Positions 61,806 through 64,000 of a DNA stretch of 64,000 bases are shown piece by piece (within the stretch, counting starts at the first letter, position 1; every line of letters starts with the position of its first letter). The notes under the pieces were generated by a model that did not search any database, was not told the origin of the DNA, and saw only the letters and a list, made by a program, of their open reading frames with translations. This stretch comes from Delphinapterus leucas (taxonomy: Eukaryota > Chordata > Mammalia > Artiodactyla > Monodontidae). The stretch spans positions 64,905,641-64,969,640 of the forward strand of contig NW_022098057.1 of the NCBI RefSeq assembly GCF_002288925.2, read 5' to 3'. The position numbers were made by a program, and so were the translations under genes.

Positions 61806-63028
61806 TCATTTTGATTTCTTAATAGTAGCTTTGACGCTATGATAGGTGACAATAGTTTAAACCAATAACTAGAAAAAATATAACTTGTCAACTTTATCCA
61901 TTCGTATTATTTTAATAGTATTTTTCGTATTAGTCCAGATAAATAACTTCCCTAACTGAAACTGACTGAAAATGATCACTCTAGTGTCTATAGACCTGCT
62001 CAAAACTAGAGAGTCCTTTCTTTTATACAGTCCGAGGTAAAGACTGCACCATAGAACCTTTAAGGCCGTGTGCTGCATTATGCAACACAAGATATGTGTA
62101 AATCAGTTTACAAAAGATAAATTAGTGAGTGGTGTTTTAGATGAGAAAACAAGAAGGATTTACTTCAAGGATCCTTTATCATATAGTCCCTTAATGTATT
62201 TGAAATATTATTTGATTTATACAAAATAAAATTTCACTTAATTTTTTGCGAAGATATATATCATATAAAAGAAAATCTATAAATAGATGGGAGAAAGGAG
62301 GAAGAAATTCAAGAGTTCTCTAAGTCCTAAATGGCTGAGGCACTCTTTTGCTTTAAGGTCACTGTCTTTAATAGAAAGGTAAATAATCAACTGTGGACTT
62401 TTTAAACACCAATTTTACCCTAACTTAAAAATATTACATATAAGCGTCTTATCTCATAATAAAATAATCATGTAAGCCATGAGAGATCTTTACAAATAAC
62501 CCATCACCGTTTGGTATATATTTTTTAAATTTTCAAACATTTCTTCCCCATTACAGTTGATACTAAAATGAAGCACAATTGCTGATTGTCAGTCTACTCC
62601 ACCCTTGTGGGTATGTCAGAGTTTTGAAAGCCTTGACCCTGGATCCTCTGCCTTTAGTACCTCTTTAGTTAGGGACAGCTGTGGTGAGTTGAGAAGGTAA
62701 TAAAAGTAGTTGGAGGCTCTTACTTAGTGCAAGACTAACATATCTGGATTTCTTACTGTATAATCAACCCATCTGGACCTCGGGACTTTTTATGTGTTAC
62801 GAGGTGGTTATACCATTACCCTGACTGATAAACTGTTAAGAGCTATGCCACTGTAAGATGTTATTATGTCTACTCTAGAGATTTCTTATCCTTTTTCCTG
62901 AGGCTGAATATCTGCTGGTTCCGTTACTTTTTCCTTCATTGGCTGCCATCTACCCAGCAGAAAATCTACATCTGATTTTCTTTCTTCCAGCTTACTAATC
63001 ATTCACCTGTTTTCATGCTTGCAGTTTC
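61806..63028. other. Unique sequence, nothing recognised
   Basis: No exon, repeat or RNA gene recognised by eye. Confidence 0.45.
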
Positions 63029-63035
63029 TTTACTT

Positions 63036-63249
63036 CTTTTTTTTTTTTTTTTTTTTTGCGGTACGTGGGCCTCTCACTGCTGTGGCCTCTCCCGTTGCGG
63101 AGCACAGGCTCCGGACGCGCAGGCTCAGCGACCATGGCTCAGGGGCCCAGCTGCTCCACAGCATGTGGGATCTTCCCGGACCGGGGCACGAACCCGTGTC
63201 CCCTGCATTGGCAGGTGGACTCTTAACCACTGTGCCACCAGGGAAGCCC
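63036..63249 (-). mobile_element. CHR-2 SINE, deletion type
   Basis: A long T-run (63037-63057) and a complete short-type body ending 'gggaagccc' at 63249. 'tttactt' flanks it (63029-63035 and 63250-63256), with imperfect extension through the T-rich part. Confidence 0.92.
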
Positions 63250-63394
63250 TTTACTTATTTTTAATGTTGAGTTTGAGAGATGATAACTGTCTTCCAGTCA
63301 GGAGCAGAGAAAAACATATATTCTTAATCTCATATACAGTGGTTTTATTTCAGAAAATATTTTTGAAAAAAAGATTCTATTTCTAAGCAGTTTG

Positions 63395-63480
63395 TGGAGT
63401 CATACTGATCTGATTTCAAGTCAGGATTATGTCATTTGTCTTGGATGTTAAATTTGGGCAAGTTCTCTTTCCTTCTAAAA
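63395..63480 (+). mobile_element. MIR-like fragment
   Basis: 'ctgatttcaagtcaggatta' then 'aaatttgggcaagttctctt' resembles the middle of a MIR. Confidence 0.45.
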
Positions 63481-64000
63481 ATATAATTTATATTAAAATC
63501 TGTCTGATTTTGTGGTTTTGGGAGTAGGGATAGAGACTTGATAAAATGAGCTGATCAAAAATATTATTTGCTTATTAGCATATGTTTTTGCATCTGTACA
63601 TCAGTTTGGATGAATTACATTTCATTTTTATTGGAAGGAGAATAGAGAAAATTATTCTCTATTAAGATAGATGTAAGAATTCATGGTTCAATAAGTACTT
63701 TTGCTGAAACAAAAAAGGAAAAAAAAATTACAAAGGTTTTTCCAATTAGCTCTGAATTGAATGTGTGTTCAGTTGAACATGTGTTAAACATATGTTCAAC
63801 CTCACACTGTGAATCTGTTTTATAACTCTATGCATAGTCTCGATTTTGATGATCTTTGTTTTTTTGTGTGTTTTTGGGTTTTTTTTGTGTGCTTCTCAAT
63901 TTTATTCTGGACCTTGGGGCCTATATACATCCACTTCTTGGAAGCAACAGTTCTACACATTTACAAATGATATGATTTGTTAAGAAATTTATGACTTGTT
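63481..64000. other. Unique AT-rich sequence to the window end
   Basis: No exon or family repeat seen. A T/G-rich patch lies at about 63855-63892. Confidence 0.45.

Overview
The window reads as non-coding mammalian nuclear DNA, either intergenic or inside a long intron, and most likely from a cetacean. The evidence is eight copies of the tRNA-derived CHR SINE of cetaceans and their relatives. Six share a short CHR-2 form that lacks about 70 bases present in the long copy at 56.3 kb; from memory, that deletion type expanded in cetaceans. Several LINE-1 3' ends are also of the cetartiodactyl type. I found no host exon, tRNA, rRNA or intact protein gene. The only long protein similarities belong to dead LINE-1 (L1) ORFs, plus one very short CR1/L3-like reverse transcriptase relic and one unidentified coding-like relic.

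Layout. 1-3.8 kb: unassigned sequence with two old LTRs. 3.8-10.8 kb: an old L1 on the minus strand, split by a younger L1 that has a complete 5' end, an ORF1 relic and the first half of ORF2, but a large internal deletion joining the RT domain to the last bases of its 3' end. 11.5-16.2 kb: MIR and other ancient repeats, a CHR SINE fragment, a 5'-truncated L1 with a 19-bp target duplication, a MER5A inside a MIR, and two CHR SINEs. 16.2-33 kb: mostly unique AT-rich DNA with L2 and MIR relics, a tiny L1 insertion and an AT-rich simple repeat. 33.1-33.7 kb: a solo LTR with recognisable TATA and poly(A) signals. 35.5-36.5 kb: an MLT2-like LTR inside an older repeat. 42.8-45.2 kb: an unidentified coding-like relic, then a CHR-2 SINE abutting a 5'-truncated L1 that carries another CHR-2 SINE. 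45.2-56.2 kb: mostly unique, with a CR1/L3-like relic and a short L1 3' end. 56.3-64 kb: four more CHR-2 SINEs and several L2 and MIR relics.

There are no genes working together here. The history is one of layered retrotransposition: ancient MIR, L2, CR1 and MER5A, then old LTRs and L1, then cetartiodactyl L1 and CHR SINEs. All eight well-preserved CHR SINEs lie in the same orientation, which may hint that a host gene is transcribed on the + strand through this window. I see no sign of a previously undescribed biological system. Subfamily names for repeats are from memory and would need a repeat-library search.
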